DNA of 64,000 bases from NCBI GenBank assembly GCA_013368315.1, contig JAACJM010000040.1, positions 310,001-374,000 of the forward strand, read 5' to 3'. Within the stretch, counting starts at the first letter, position 1. Each line of letters begins with the position of its first letter. Position numbers and translations under genes: made by a program. Below, in pieces: positions 11,280-20,728 of this stretch. The DNA comes from Tetrapyrgos nigripes (lineage: Eukaryota > Basidiomycota > Agaricomycetes > Agaricales > Campanellaceae). The notes beneath the pieces were generated by a model, which ran no database searches, was not told the DNA's origin, and worked only from the letters and a program-made list of their open reading frames with translations.

Positions 11280-12976
11280 ATGAGACCCTCAGTGATTCTC
11301 TTGTCCTTCCTATTTTTATCTAGCCCAGGTGCTCTCGCGTCCTGGTTCGGCTCGGATGACCCCGCTCTTACTTCTTGGGACAACACCCAGCTCAAGAAAT
11401 GGCTCGATGACCACCACATCACTTCCCATTCCACCCCAGCCTCCAGCTTTAGCCGCGACCAACTCCTCGAACTCGTCACAGACAACTGGAACTCGGCGTC
11501 CACGTGGACCTATGACCAGTACAGCGACGCGCAAAAAGGCTTTATGTCATTGCGTGACAGTACGTTTGACGCTTGGGACGAGTCGAGGTTGAGGGAGTTT
11601 CTGCTTGAGCAGGGTATTGTTGCTCCCAAAGGGCCTAGGGAACAGCTCGTCCTTTTGGCCAAGAGCAGGTATCGTGCATACACCGACGCAGCTAGCTCGT
11701 ATGCTTCGACTGCTAGTCGGGCTGCTAGCACGGCTGTTTATGGGGATAGCGTTCATCAGGCTACTCAGTCCATCTCGAGTATTGCTGCTCAAGCAACGAA
11801 GGAGGCTCAGAGAGCTTTAGACAACAGCAAAGATTACATCTATTCGACATGGAGCGACAACCAACTACGGGATTACCTGGTTGAAAAGGGAGTCATCAAG
11901 AGTAATGCTCAGAAGACGAGGGATGAAATGTTGCACATGATGCAAGAATCGTATGCAAAGGTTGCTGACCCCGCCTGGCAAGCTTGGAGTGATTCTTATA
12001 TCGTGAGTTGATCCTTGTGTGGGCAGCAATTTCTGTTTCTAACTGTATGGCAAACAGCGTGAATGGCTCGCTACCCACAACGTCATCGACGACCGCTCTC
12101 CTATCCAAAAGACTCGCGACGAATACCTCGATTTGATGAAAAACTACTATTATACCACTAATGGCCGTGTCTGGGATACTTGGAGTGACAGCCAACTTCG
12201 TTCTTGGTTGACCGAGCATGGTGTCGTGAAGAGTGATGCTGAGATAAGGCGAGACAAGATGCTCAAGCTTGTCGAGTAAGTTGCCGTTTTGCGTTGGCCT
12301 CTCTCGACTAATTGTTGGGAACTGACAGTCTTGTCAGGGATAACTATCTTCACGCCAAGAACACTGCTTGGGACGCTTGGTCTGACTCTCAGATGAGGGA
12401 GTGGTTGATTGAACATGGTTATTTGAGGTCGGATGCTCAGGTGAAGAGGGACGAGCTTGTTGGGTTGATGAATGACAAGTATGTTACCTTTTTTTCGCCA
12501 TCTTTGATTCTGACTGACTTGTCGATTTCGCAGATACCACTCTGTCTCTGATCGTACTGCTGCTTATCTTACCTGGCCCGATGCTCGTCTTCGTGCGTAC
12601 CTTCGAGAGAGAGGCATCAGCGAGAACTTGGTACCTACGACCCGACCTGGTCTCCTGCGTGAGTGTTCCCTCACTCGTGTACTGTTGAAGACTGACCTAT
12701 ATTTCAACTTTTTTTCGTTATACAGAGGAAGTCCGTATCCGCTGGGTCCAAACTCAAAACCGCTCCGAAGCTCTCTACCAAACAATCCGTGACATCGTAA
12801 ACGACAAGGTTGAACTCGCCGAAGACAAACTTCACCAACTTTGGGAAGTGATGAGTGGGCAATATCAGACTACGAAGAAGAAGGGAGAGGCAGCTGCTGA
12901 TAAAGGAGCGCAGGAGTATGAGACGAAGAAGGAGGAGGCTTACAAGAAGGCTGAGAAGGCCAAAGCTGAGTTGTAA
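11280..12976 (+). CDS. Ish1/Msc1-type stress protein
   Basis: Five exons (11280-12002, 12058-12275, 12338-12478, 12534-12658, 12726-12976) join in phase, about 485 residues. Residues 1-20 form a signal peptide (MRPSVILLSFLFLSSPGALA). The body is a series of Ish1 repeats, each with W-(S/D)-x-x-x-L-R-(E/D)-(W/Y)-L and a following KxxRDE helix; examples are TWSDNQLRDYLVEKGVIK, AWSDSYIREWLATHNVI, TWSDSQLRSWLTEHGVV and AWSDSQMREWLIEHGY. The C-terminus is a long Lys/Glu/Ala helix. S. pombe Ish1 and yeast Msc1 are nuclear-envelope/ER proteins linked to stress and nuclear membrane tasks. CRE-type promoter sites fit the stress role. Confidence 0.88.
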
Positions 12977-13264
12977 AAGGTGGTCACTCCTGGAGGCCGC
13001 TGACGAGACACGCATATGATGACTATGGATCCCCTGACTGACAAAGTACTCTAGCAAATTGTATATTATTCACGCACATAGTAGTAGTTTTCTGTATATT
13101 ATGATTTTCTTTACTCTTTCTGAGCTGGATCAAACACTGGAGTGAAGAAAGTCGCATTCAGAGGAAGATGCCTATAGGCTATGAGGGAATTGGTCACAAA
13201 TAGACGCACATAGTCTCAGTCCCTTCTTCAAGTTCTACGTTAGATTGACAGGTGTCGACTTCTA

Positions 13265-15599
13265 ATGACGCCTTCCTCGTCTCCGTTTTCAGCCCCCACT
13301 ACTCGCGAGATCCTCCTCGTTGTCCTTCTTTTCTTTTCTCTCCTTTTCTTTTCCAAATCTCAAGCACCGTACTCCCAATCTCAAGACTACTCGTACTCTC
13401 CTTCCCCACATCTCGACGACCACCTCTATGATTCTCTGCATGCCCCAGAGGCAGAGACGGACACACGCGTGATTTGGGACAAGACCGACGCACGAGTACC
13501 CGAGTCGCAGATTGTTGCTCATGCTCCTGGTGTGTTTTCTTACACTGACAAAATATAACCTCTGACACTCGTCTAGGCTGGACCATCCTAACCAACCTCT
13601 ACGCCTACAACGGCACCTTTTACCTCATCACCGACTCCCCCTCATCTCTCCCTCCCGTCTCAGCCATCCTCTCCAACGGAATCCCCATCCCCCCAGGCTC
13701 AGGCTCCAACGCCACCCTCGACGCCCTCCGTCTACCCACCCCAGACGACATCCAAATCATCTCCAAATCCCAAGCACGCGAAATCTTCGGTGCGGGCGCG
13801 TCCAGAGTACAAGGTCTCTCTTGGATAGTCAACGACCCTCCTCAATTCATAACCCACTACTACCACTGGACAGCTGAACTCTGGTTCGGCTTATGGCGGA
13901 CGTATTCCTCCTTATCTCCTCCCCATTCCCACTCCCTCCCCGCCCCAACCCGTCTCCTCTTCACCCACCTCTCTTCATTCTTCTGGCGCGACTACGCCTC
14001 TCTCAATCAATTCACCCTCCGTGCCTCCTTCCCCTCTCTCACTCTCGAATTCTCCGATGACTGGGCTGACCGAGCTTCCCTTCCAACTGTTTGGTTATTC
14101 GATCAAGTCCTTTTGGCGGACAGAAGTGCAGCGATGCAAGCGTATAATTATCAAAGATGGCAAAGGACCGCTTCTGTACCTTGGGGTCTACCTTTGTCTT
14201 CTGATAAAGGTGTAGCGGTGGGAGCAGGGATGGGGGTTGGCGAGTGGTGGATGCCGATTAGGGATAATGTTGTGAGATTTGCTGGGGTTGATTTGGATGG
14301 GGATGAAGGGGAAGATGGTCTTGAGGCGTCGGCTCCATCGCCAATTGTTATAACATACGTCTCGAGACAAGATTGGCCACGGAGAAAGCTTAGACAGCAA
14401 GACCATGAGGCGTTGGTTAAAGAGCTGAAGAACTTTGAAGAGGAATGGAATGGGAGAGTGAGAGGTGGGTGTCTTGTTTTCTTTTCCTTCTTTGAGTTGC
14501 TTTGCTTGACTGTTTCTGGTGTCGTCTTCGTCTTGTTCTCGTTCTCGTTCTCATTTTTGTTTTTGTCTTGTTCCTTCAACGCTAACAAATGCATTCGTGT
14601 TCTCAAGCCCAAGGAGAAGGATCCGAATCCCTAATCGAACTGAATATCGTCAGCATGGCCAAAATATCTAGACAAGAACAGATAAGGTTGGCTGCGAGGA
14701 CTACGGTGGGTTCTTGTCATCTCGTTTTATCTTTTTACCTTTTCATCTATCTATCTATCTCCTACGGTTCTTCTGCTCTACTCTCCCATACGTGTCGTGC
14801 CGGTGTCAGTGCTACACGAGACACGTCTTTGCCTCCTCCTTTTCTCTACGGCTTCTTCTCTACTCTACTCTCCCATGCGTGTCGTGTCGGTGTCAGTGCT
14901 ACACGAGACACGTCTTTGCCTCCTTCCTTTCTTTCAGCTTTTTGGTTTTTTTTTGGTTTTTTTTTTTTTTTTTTTTTTTTTTGGTTTTTGTCTTCGTGGA
15001 CAACAAGACACTACTAAGTATACCGAGTGCTGACACACACATACACATACACAGATCCTCCTAGGCGTCCACGGTAACGGGCTTACATCCTTTTATGGAT
15101 GGATCCTTCATCTCAGAGATCCAACCCGTCCTTACCTTTATCGTCCCTTTCGCCAAAAGGGATAACGACAACAACAAAAGGCTCAAGTTCAGCCTCATGC
15201 GGAACAAGCACTCCCTCCAAAACCATCATTGAATTCTTCTACCCTCAAGGTTTCGCACATGATTACGAATGGACGACTAGAGCGATGGGGATGGTGCATT
15301 TTGGGTTTTGGGGGGATAGGTGAGATTTTTTCTTCCTTCTTCCTTTTTATGAGTTTCGAGGTTGGGGGTTGGGGGTTGGGGATGGGAGGGGTGTTTTCCT
15401 CCTCCTCCTTTTATTTTTATATTGATAAACACCGACACTGACGCTGACGTATTCCCCCTCCAGCCACTTTACATCTCCAAACTTTCCCATCCCAGCTTAC
15501 CCCGAAGGCTTCCAAGGGAATGATATCCCGATTAATGCGGGGAAAGTGGTCGAGTTGATTAGGGAGAGGGTTGGATGTGTGGAGGAGGTTGATGATTGA
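13265..15599 (+). CDS. Glycosyltransferase family 61 (DUF563), apparent frameshift
   Basis: Golgi type II glycosyltransferase. Exons 13265-13529, 13577-14464, 14608-14705, 15055-15319 and 15464-15599. Residues 15-32 form the single membrane anchor (EILLVVLLFFSLLFF). The lumenal domain has the GT61 landmarks HYYHWTAELWFGLW, GVHGNGLT and IEFFYPQGFAHDYEWTTRA, followed by AYPEGFQGNDIPI near the end. The family often transfers xylose or similar sugars to surface glycans; the substrate here is unknown. Within exon 4 the frame reading GVHGNGLTS (ending at 15090) and the frame reading LWMDPSS and onward (from 15093) differ by one base: one nucleotide appears to be missing near 15088-15093. Without correction the protein stops soon after the catalytic motif. 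It could be a sequence error or a recent mutation. Confidence 0.78.
14763..14936 (+). repeat. Intronic tandem duplication (about 85-bp unit)
   Basis: Two copies with only a few differences lie head to tail inside the fourth intron of the GT61 gene (14706-15054). Each contains GTGTCAGTGCTACACGAGAC and a CT-rich start; the period is 84-87 bp. Confidence 0.9.
14957..14982 (+). repeat. Poly-T tract of about 26
   Basis: An uninterrupted T run follows a shorter T8 run in the same GT61 intron, upstream of the 3' splice site at 15054. Confidence 0.9.
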
Positions 15600-16358
15600 T
15601 TTTGATTAGGGTTGGGGAAGAGTGGTTTGGATTTGGATTTGGATTTATTTTGGATCCGTAGAGTCGTATAGTATACTTACTACATGTCATACATAAGTAT
15701 GTGTAGGCCGTGGGTCGACCATAGACTAAGATAGGACGTACTATATATATAGTATACGTACATAGCATCTGGAGTAGTGCTATCTGGACAAAGTATCTAC
15801 TAGTAATTGAGATTTTATTCAATCCAGTCCACTCCGGATCCTCTCTCTCTTCGCTCTTTGCCAGTGTTCAAAGGACTTTTTATTTTTATTTTTTGGAAAT
15901 AATGTATGATCATATCGTCGGCAAGTTCGTTGGCCAATAAGTTATCTGTACAGCTTTTTGCTCCCCTTTGACAGTTTTCTTTACCTTCTATATAGGACTA
16001 CTGGGACTTGTGTACATCAGGCTCATCGCTCAACTCAACTCAACTCAAATGACACGGCACCAAAGAGTCTAGAGAAGCAATGGCAAAGTGCACGTGGGAA
16101 AAAGGGACCGCAATGGGTTTCGAAATCATTGATTGAAGCGTGGAGTAACAGTTCATAAAAGGACCAAGGTGTGTTTCTTTTAGTGGCTCTAAACTGGCAC
16201 CTTTAAACTCGTTTTTTATCCTCAAGAGTTACAGTACGCGACAGACAGAGCTATGATTTAAGTAGTTGTGGACACATGGCACTGACCGTTACTACATGTA
16301 CAGTATAATCGATCTGATCATGACGGACCATACCATGCATGCAAGCCTCAAGGTAACG
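15600..16358. other. Intergenic region
   Basis: About 760 bp after the GT61 gene. No supported gene. AT-rich with TATATATAG near 15743 and repeated CTCAACTCAACTCAA near 16028. Confidence 0.5.
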
Positions 16359-16678
16359 GTGGCAGATGAAGAAACCAACAAACTTTGGGACTCTATCTAA
16401 GTATGTATACTGGTGAGGCGAGGAGATGCAATGAGAAGCTGGAGGGATGCAAGTCGGATATGGACGGAATGTTAAGTAGGTACTCTGTGTCAATGTAAGT
16501 TTCTTCAAGTTCAAGTTCATTGAGGTTGGCGCGACGGTATTTTTTTATTACTATCACAAGACGACTTCGTCTGCTCTTTATTCAATTCAGCCTGGGGCGA
16601 GTCTTACTGCTTTCATTATGGAAAGATAAGCCTTACAAGACTCTTCAGGACGATCCCGGATTCCTGCTCAAACTTAGC
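16359..16678 (+). pseudogene. Decayed 5' fragment of a DUF6535 gene
   Basis: DNA here parallels the start of the intact DUF6535 gene at 20729. GCAGATGAAGAAACCAACAA matches the coding of VADEDVNK, GATATGGACGGA matches DMDG, and TCTGCTCTTTATTCA is shared exactly with the start of that gene's second exon. The GATAAGCCTTACAAGACTCT stretch matches the SYKNLQDNP region. The copy has in-frame stops (TAA soon after the LWDS segment) and extra bases in the intron zone, so it is not functional. It is cut at 16678 by a hAT insertion. Confidence 0.75.
16671..16678. repeat. Left hAT target-site duplication
   Basis: AACTTAGC directly abuts the left terminal repeat at 16679 and is repeated exactly at 17540-17547. 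Confidence 0.92.
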
Positions 16679-17539
16679 CAGTGTTCTACTTTAAGGCCTT
16701 AAATTGACATTTTGAAATCTTTAAGGCTTAAGGCACTTAAAGGGTTAAATTTAAGTGATTTTTTTAAGGTTTAAAGTCTCGAAAAAAAAAGGAATTAAGG
16801 AGATATTATTGTACTCTAGCCTACATATTCTTCGTCTGTATCTATCTCTATAGCACCGTCATCAAGCCGTTCATCCTCCTCAGCATCTGCGAGAGCCTCC
16901 ATAAGCGCGGCTTCCTCATCAATCACGGTCCGAGGGAGACGTGCCGGATGTGGTAAACCACCAAATAATGACTTGAGCTTCATTGAAGCGGGTTTTGTGC
17001 ATCTTGGCATGGACTCGAGCACAGCTTGCAGTCGTGGTAGGCTAGTCAAATGATCAGAATCAATGTCCAAGTTCAATTCATCTATATTTTCCTGCCGCTC
17101 TGCCTCTCTTGCCTCTGCAATCCATTTGGCCATTTCTATGCGCCAGCTTTCCAGCGGCATCCTCTTTTTCATGATGGGAAACACAGGCTTTACACCAGGC
17201 TATGTGATGAACAGAGTTTTGCAGTGGTCCTTCGTGAAAATAGGCCCAGAGAGGATTTTTGGCAGTAGCCATGGAGTAGGTAGCTTCATGATGGACTCAA
17301 ATACCTAGTAACTTCAGGAACTTATGGTACGATTCTTCTACTTTTCCAGTCTGTCTACCTTGGCCTCGCTCGCAACTCGCTAGACTATCATTCTTGCTCG
17401 TAATTCGCTTGACTATTGTTACCCTGGACCTTAAGTCAGCTTAAGGCTTAAAGATCTCACTCGGAAAATTTTAAGCCTTAAATTTAAGGGTATTTAAGGC
17501 TTAAAGCTTAAACGGGCTTAAGCCTTTGGTAGAACACTG
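16679..17539. mobile_element. Non-autonomous hAT-superfamily DNA transposon
   Basis: 861-bp element. Its ends are inverted repeats: CAGTGTTCTAC at 16679 and GTAGAACACTG ending at 17539. The flanks carry an identical 8-bp target duplication, AACTTAGC, at 16671-16678 and 17540-17547. An 8-bp duplication and CAG...CTG-type ends define the hAT superfamily. Subterminal zones of about 100 bp are packed with TTAAGGC/GCCTTAA motifs in both orientations, likely transposase binding sites. The interior keeps only fragments of a transposase on the minus strand, so movement would need a helper in trans. The perfect duplication suggests a fairly young insertion. Confidence 0.92.
16816..17272 (-). pseudogene. 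Internally deleted hAT transposase remnant (BED-type N-terminus and acidic tail)
   Basis: Two overlapping minus-strand frames inside the hAT element. The upstream frame (17272 down to 17078) begins MATAKNPLWAYFHEG and has an aromatic pair plus WCKAC, like the first half of a BED zinc finger; the His pair expected later is absent. The other frame (17184 down to 16816) ends in an acidic tail (ALADAEEDERLDDGAIEI) like hAT transposase C-termini. The catalytic core and dimerisation domain are missing. This looks like an internal-deletion derivative of a larger element. Confidence 0.6.
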
Positions 17540-17547
17540 AACTTAGC
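17540..17547. repeat. Right hAT target-site duplication
   Basis: AACTTAGC directly abuts the right terminal repeat ending at 17539. Confidence 0.92.
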
Positions 17548-18490
17548 ACCGCGTACCTGATCCTACCCGTCCAAATATACTACACATTCTTTCCTCTTGT
17601 ACTTACCGGTGATCTAATTATTTGCGGCCTCGTCATTGCCAGGTACAAGTGCTGGCCCACATTTAGTATTACGGTTCCGGGTTACCTCGTCATCAAGTTG
17701 TCCAAGTTCTCGGGACTTGCCAACTTTCGTCTCAGGCTGTCTGTACTTTTGACTCTTTACTGGAACAGTGAAAATCTCAGGCTGAAAACCAGAGCACTTT
17801 CTCTCTCAATGCACTTCAAGCTGAAATCGGGACAAGTACTTACTTGGAATCCAATTCAAGTGTGAAATTCGATATCAAACACTTATGCCTAGGTTACACT
17901 CTCACGTTCACTAATCCTAGCGTCCTTCAGTACAACAAATTCTGCCCAAACTTTGAGTACCTACTAGTATCTTCGTCAAGGCCATCTCTCTGCGATAGTC
18001 ACTCGCCTTCTGCAAAACATCAGGCCCCTGGGTTCATCAGTGGCTTCCGCCACTTGATGCATATTGGATACGTAGTATGCCCTGCTGACCGCGCAACTAT
18101 ACGGAACTTCCAAAATCCAGATCACAAAGATGATTCTGATTCCTGAACTGCCAAAACCGATCATTAGCGCAAATGATCAACAAGGAAAAGCAAGATCTAG
18201 CCACCGTGCTGATGCTACACGACAAAGTTCTTAGGAAAGGTAAGTCGCATAAGTACTTGACGGAATCACTCAAATGGCGGCAGATGCTATCATTGAGAGC
18301 AAGCCCTGGTTTGATATTCATCACTTCGATTAGGTCCAAAAACACAGGAACTTCGATGTCTACGGAGCAAGCCCCTTAGTTTCACTGTTGGTTCTATTAG
18401 GTCCTACAGATATTGTCAGGAACTGTGATGTCTACTTTGTTCGAGTCTATTTCTGCTGCAGAGCTAGCGACTTAAGTTCCCTTGCTGAAG
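17548..18490. other. No supported gene; possible remainder of the decayed locus
   Basis: About 940 bp. One plus-strand frame stays open from before the hAT site to about 17866 if the element is skipped, with hydrophobic stretches, but it has no family match I recognise and no start codon. The rest shows nothing. Confidence 0.4.
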
Positions 18491-18583
18491 ATGGGCTCCC
18501 AACTCTCTCGCTCTGCTCAAGTTGGCAACCTCCCTATGAATAAGTAAGTAAGCTAGTACTTTTCAAAGTTGCTGTCATTCAGA

Positions 18584-20037
18584 ATGGATGATGATACTAA
18601 TTCCAAGAAAATAGTGGGGTTAACGCAGTCCCAGATCCCCTCCTCCACCCCTAGTGTCGTCCTCGCAACCCTGGACCCTCCCGGCGTAACCATCGCTCCA
18701 AACCCAGGCCCTCCCGGCGAAACCGCTCCAATAAGTGAAGGGCTGTCCTCTGCCCTTGACCCGGCCCCCACGACCCTTTCTCCGGAGGCTCCGGGCCTTA
18801 CCTCAACTTCACTAACGAAGCGTCCAGCACACATCCCCAGGCCGCCTAGTAGTAGGCCGCCGGAGCAGAATGCAGACACACGTTCTTCTGTCCCTCCCGG
18901 AGCAGAAAATACAGCGATCAGTAATAACCAGGGACCAGCGGAAGATACATCGACCAAAAATCAGGGTAACAGCCTGAGTACAGGACTTCCTTCAACGTCT
19001 ACGTCTGCAGCGATCGATAATGAATCATCTTCCTCACCGCGGATCGCGTCAGACCGGTCTTCAGTTACCCACTTGTCACTTCCAGTAAATACGCACTCAG
19101 AGACTCAATCCGAGTCATTGCCTACTACGTGAGTGAAGCAATATTGATTCTTACGAATAGTCAATCTAACAGTAAATCTCTTGCAAATCCTTTCAGCGAA
19201 ACGAGTACTACACCTACAAGTGCTATCCCAAATCCTACATCTATCGGACATGGTGGAAATTTAGCGTCACCAAGACTGGATATTATTTTGCCAGTCGTGC
19301 TTTGCGCTCTCTTAGTACTAGTCATCATCCTGATCATCATTCTTCGGCGGCGCTACCTTATCAGAACACGGAAAATTTCAATGTCGACACGAGACAGCGG
19401 CGTGACAGAAGGACTTCGGGATTTCACCGTCCAGCCTTACATTTTGAAACCGGAATATCCTGTTTTCCAGTCAGACCATTCTGGACCAAGTTTTCTCGGT
19501 GAATCCAATCAAAACTCTGCCTCGCAAAACTCTGTGAACAGTACTACTCCACGCAGAAATCGAAACCGAAACCTGTTCGCATGGGTCCCATGGCATGCTA
19601 GGCCCAATGACTTGGAGCAAGCACGGCCATATATGCTGAAGGAAGATATTTCCCCAGCCCCAAACAATGATTCGGCAAGCTCTGGTACTGATTCTTCCCT
19701 CGATACGCAGCTTCAAAAGCGTCCCTTTAGTGCAACTCCTTCCTTCCTTCCCGGTACTCCACCTTCCATACGCACTCGAGCCTCATCGGATCACTCAATA
19801 GTACGCTCTGCCGGTGCTAATAGTCAGACGGGGACTGTGGCTACCGCCCGTCAAATTCGACTTTTAGAGGAAGCAGACGGGATGCGAGAACAATTGGCTG
19901 GGTATCAAGGGGACATACTGGTCTCTGCTGAAAGGATGAATCGTATAGTGGCTCATATACAGAGATTGGAGATGGAGTTGAATTCGGACTGGGCTAGGGG
20001 ACTCACAGATGATCCACCACCTATGTATTGCTCTTGA
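18584..20037 (+). CDS. Single-pass membrane protein with Ser/Thr/Pro-rich ectodomain
   Basis: Two exons (18584-19128 and 19197-20037) joined in phase, about 461 residues. Residues 1 to about 235 are Ser/Thr/Pro-rich, suiting heavy O-mannosylation. One strong helix follows (LDIILPVVLCALLVLVIILI), then Arg-rich RRRYLIRTRK as the cytosolic stop-transfer. The tail is about 190 residues with a predicted coiled coil near the end (ARQIRLLEEADGMREQLAGY) and finishes in a proline-rich DDPPPMYCS. The layout resembles fungal wall-stress sensor or mucin-like proteins, but no named domain is visible. No signal peptide is present at this ATG; an upstream exon at 18491 (MGSQLSRSAQVG) could join in phase through GTAAGT at 18535 or nearby. 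Confidence 0.65.
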
Positions 20038-20728
20038 CTGAACGAGTCTGTATCGATATCGCAGAAAACTGTTTGTACTAAAGGATGTACAATTGCCATT
20101 CCTTCCTCACACTCTTTTGTTAGTGACATATACCACACATTCCTTGAGCACATATAGTAGTGGACGCACTATGAAGATTTGCAAAAATTGAGAATAATTA
20201 AGGTCTATGATTCCGAGCCAGACCAAGATGACTGAGAGATGTAACAGATATCTGAAGGTGATTGGTTCCTGAAAACGGGAAAGAGCCGTAGTAAATTGCG
20301 CAGGCTCGACCTGAAAGAACACAATTACATAAATAATCGACGGAGCTTTGTCTAGACCCCTCCACTGCAATTGGTCAGGGAAGCTCTCAGTCTCTCTTCA
20401 TGTTCTCTACATACAAGCTGGTTTGAAACTCTTCAGTGCCTGATAATCGTCTAAAATTATACGCAGTGATAGACAGAATACGAGCTGCCGAGCTGCCACC
20501 GGGCATCAACCATGGGAATGATACACAATACAGGAACTGCGGCTGGAACTTCTTCCCGGTGTAATGATTGGATTCCTGAAGTGTAGGTTGCAGAAAGGTG
20601 CGCTACTTTGGTGTCAGCATACGAGTGTATCGTTTATGTGGTTCTTTGAAGTACTCGGGATATTTACGGAGGATTTGGAGTCGCGCCAGCCCAGTAGAGA
20701 TGGTACAGGTTGAGAACCATTCCAAACA
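20038..20728. other. Intergenic region
   Basis: About 690 bp without a supported gene; contains the promoter of the DUF6535 gene. Confidence 0.5.
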
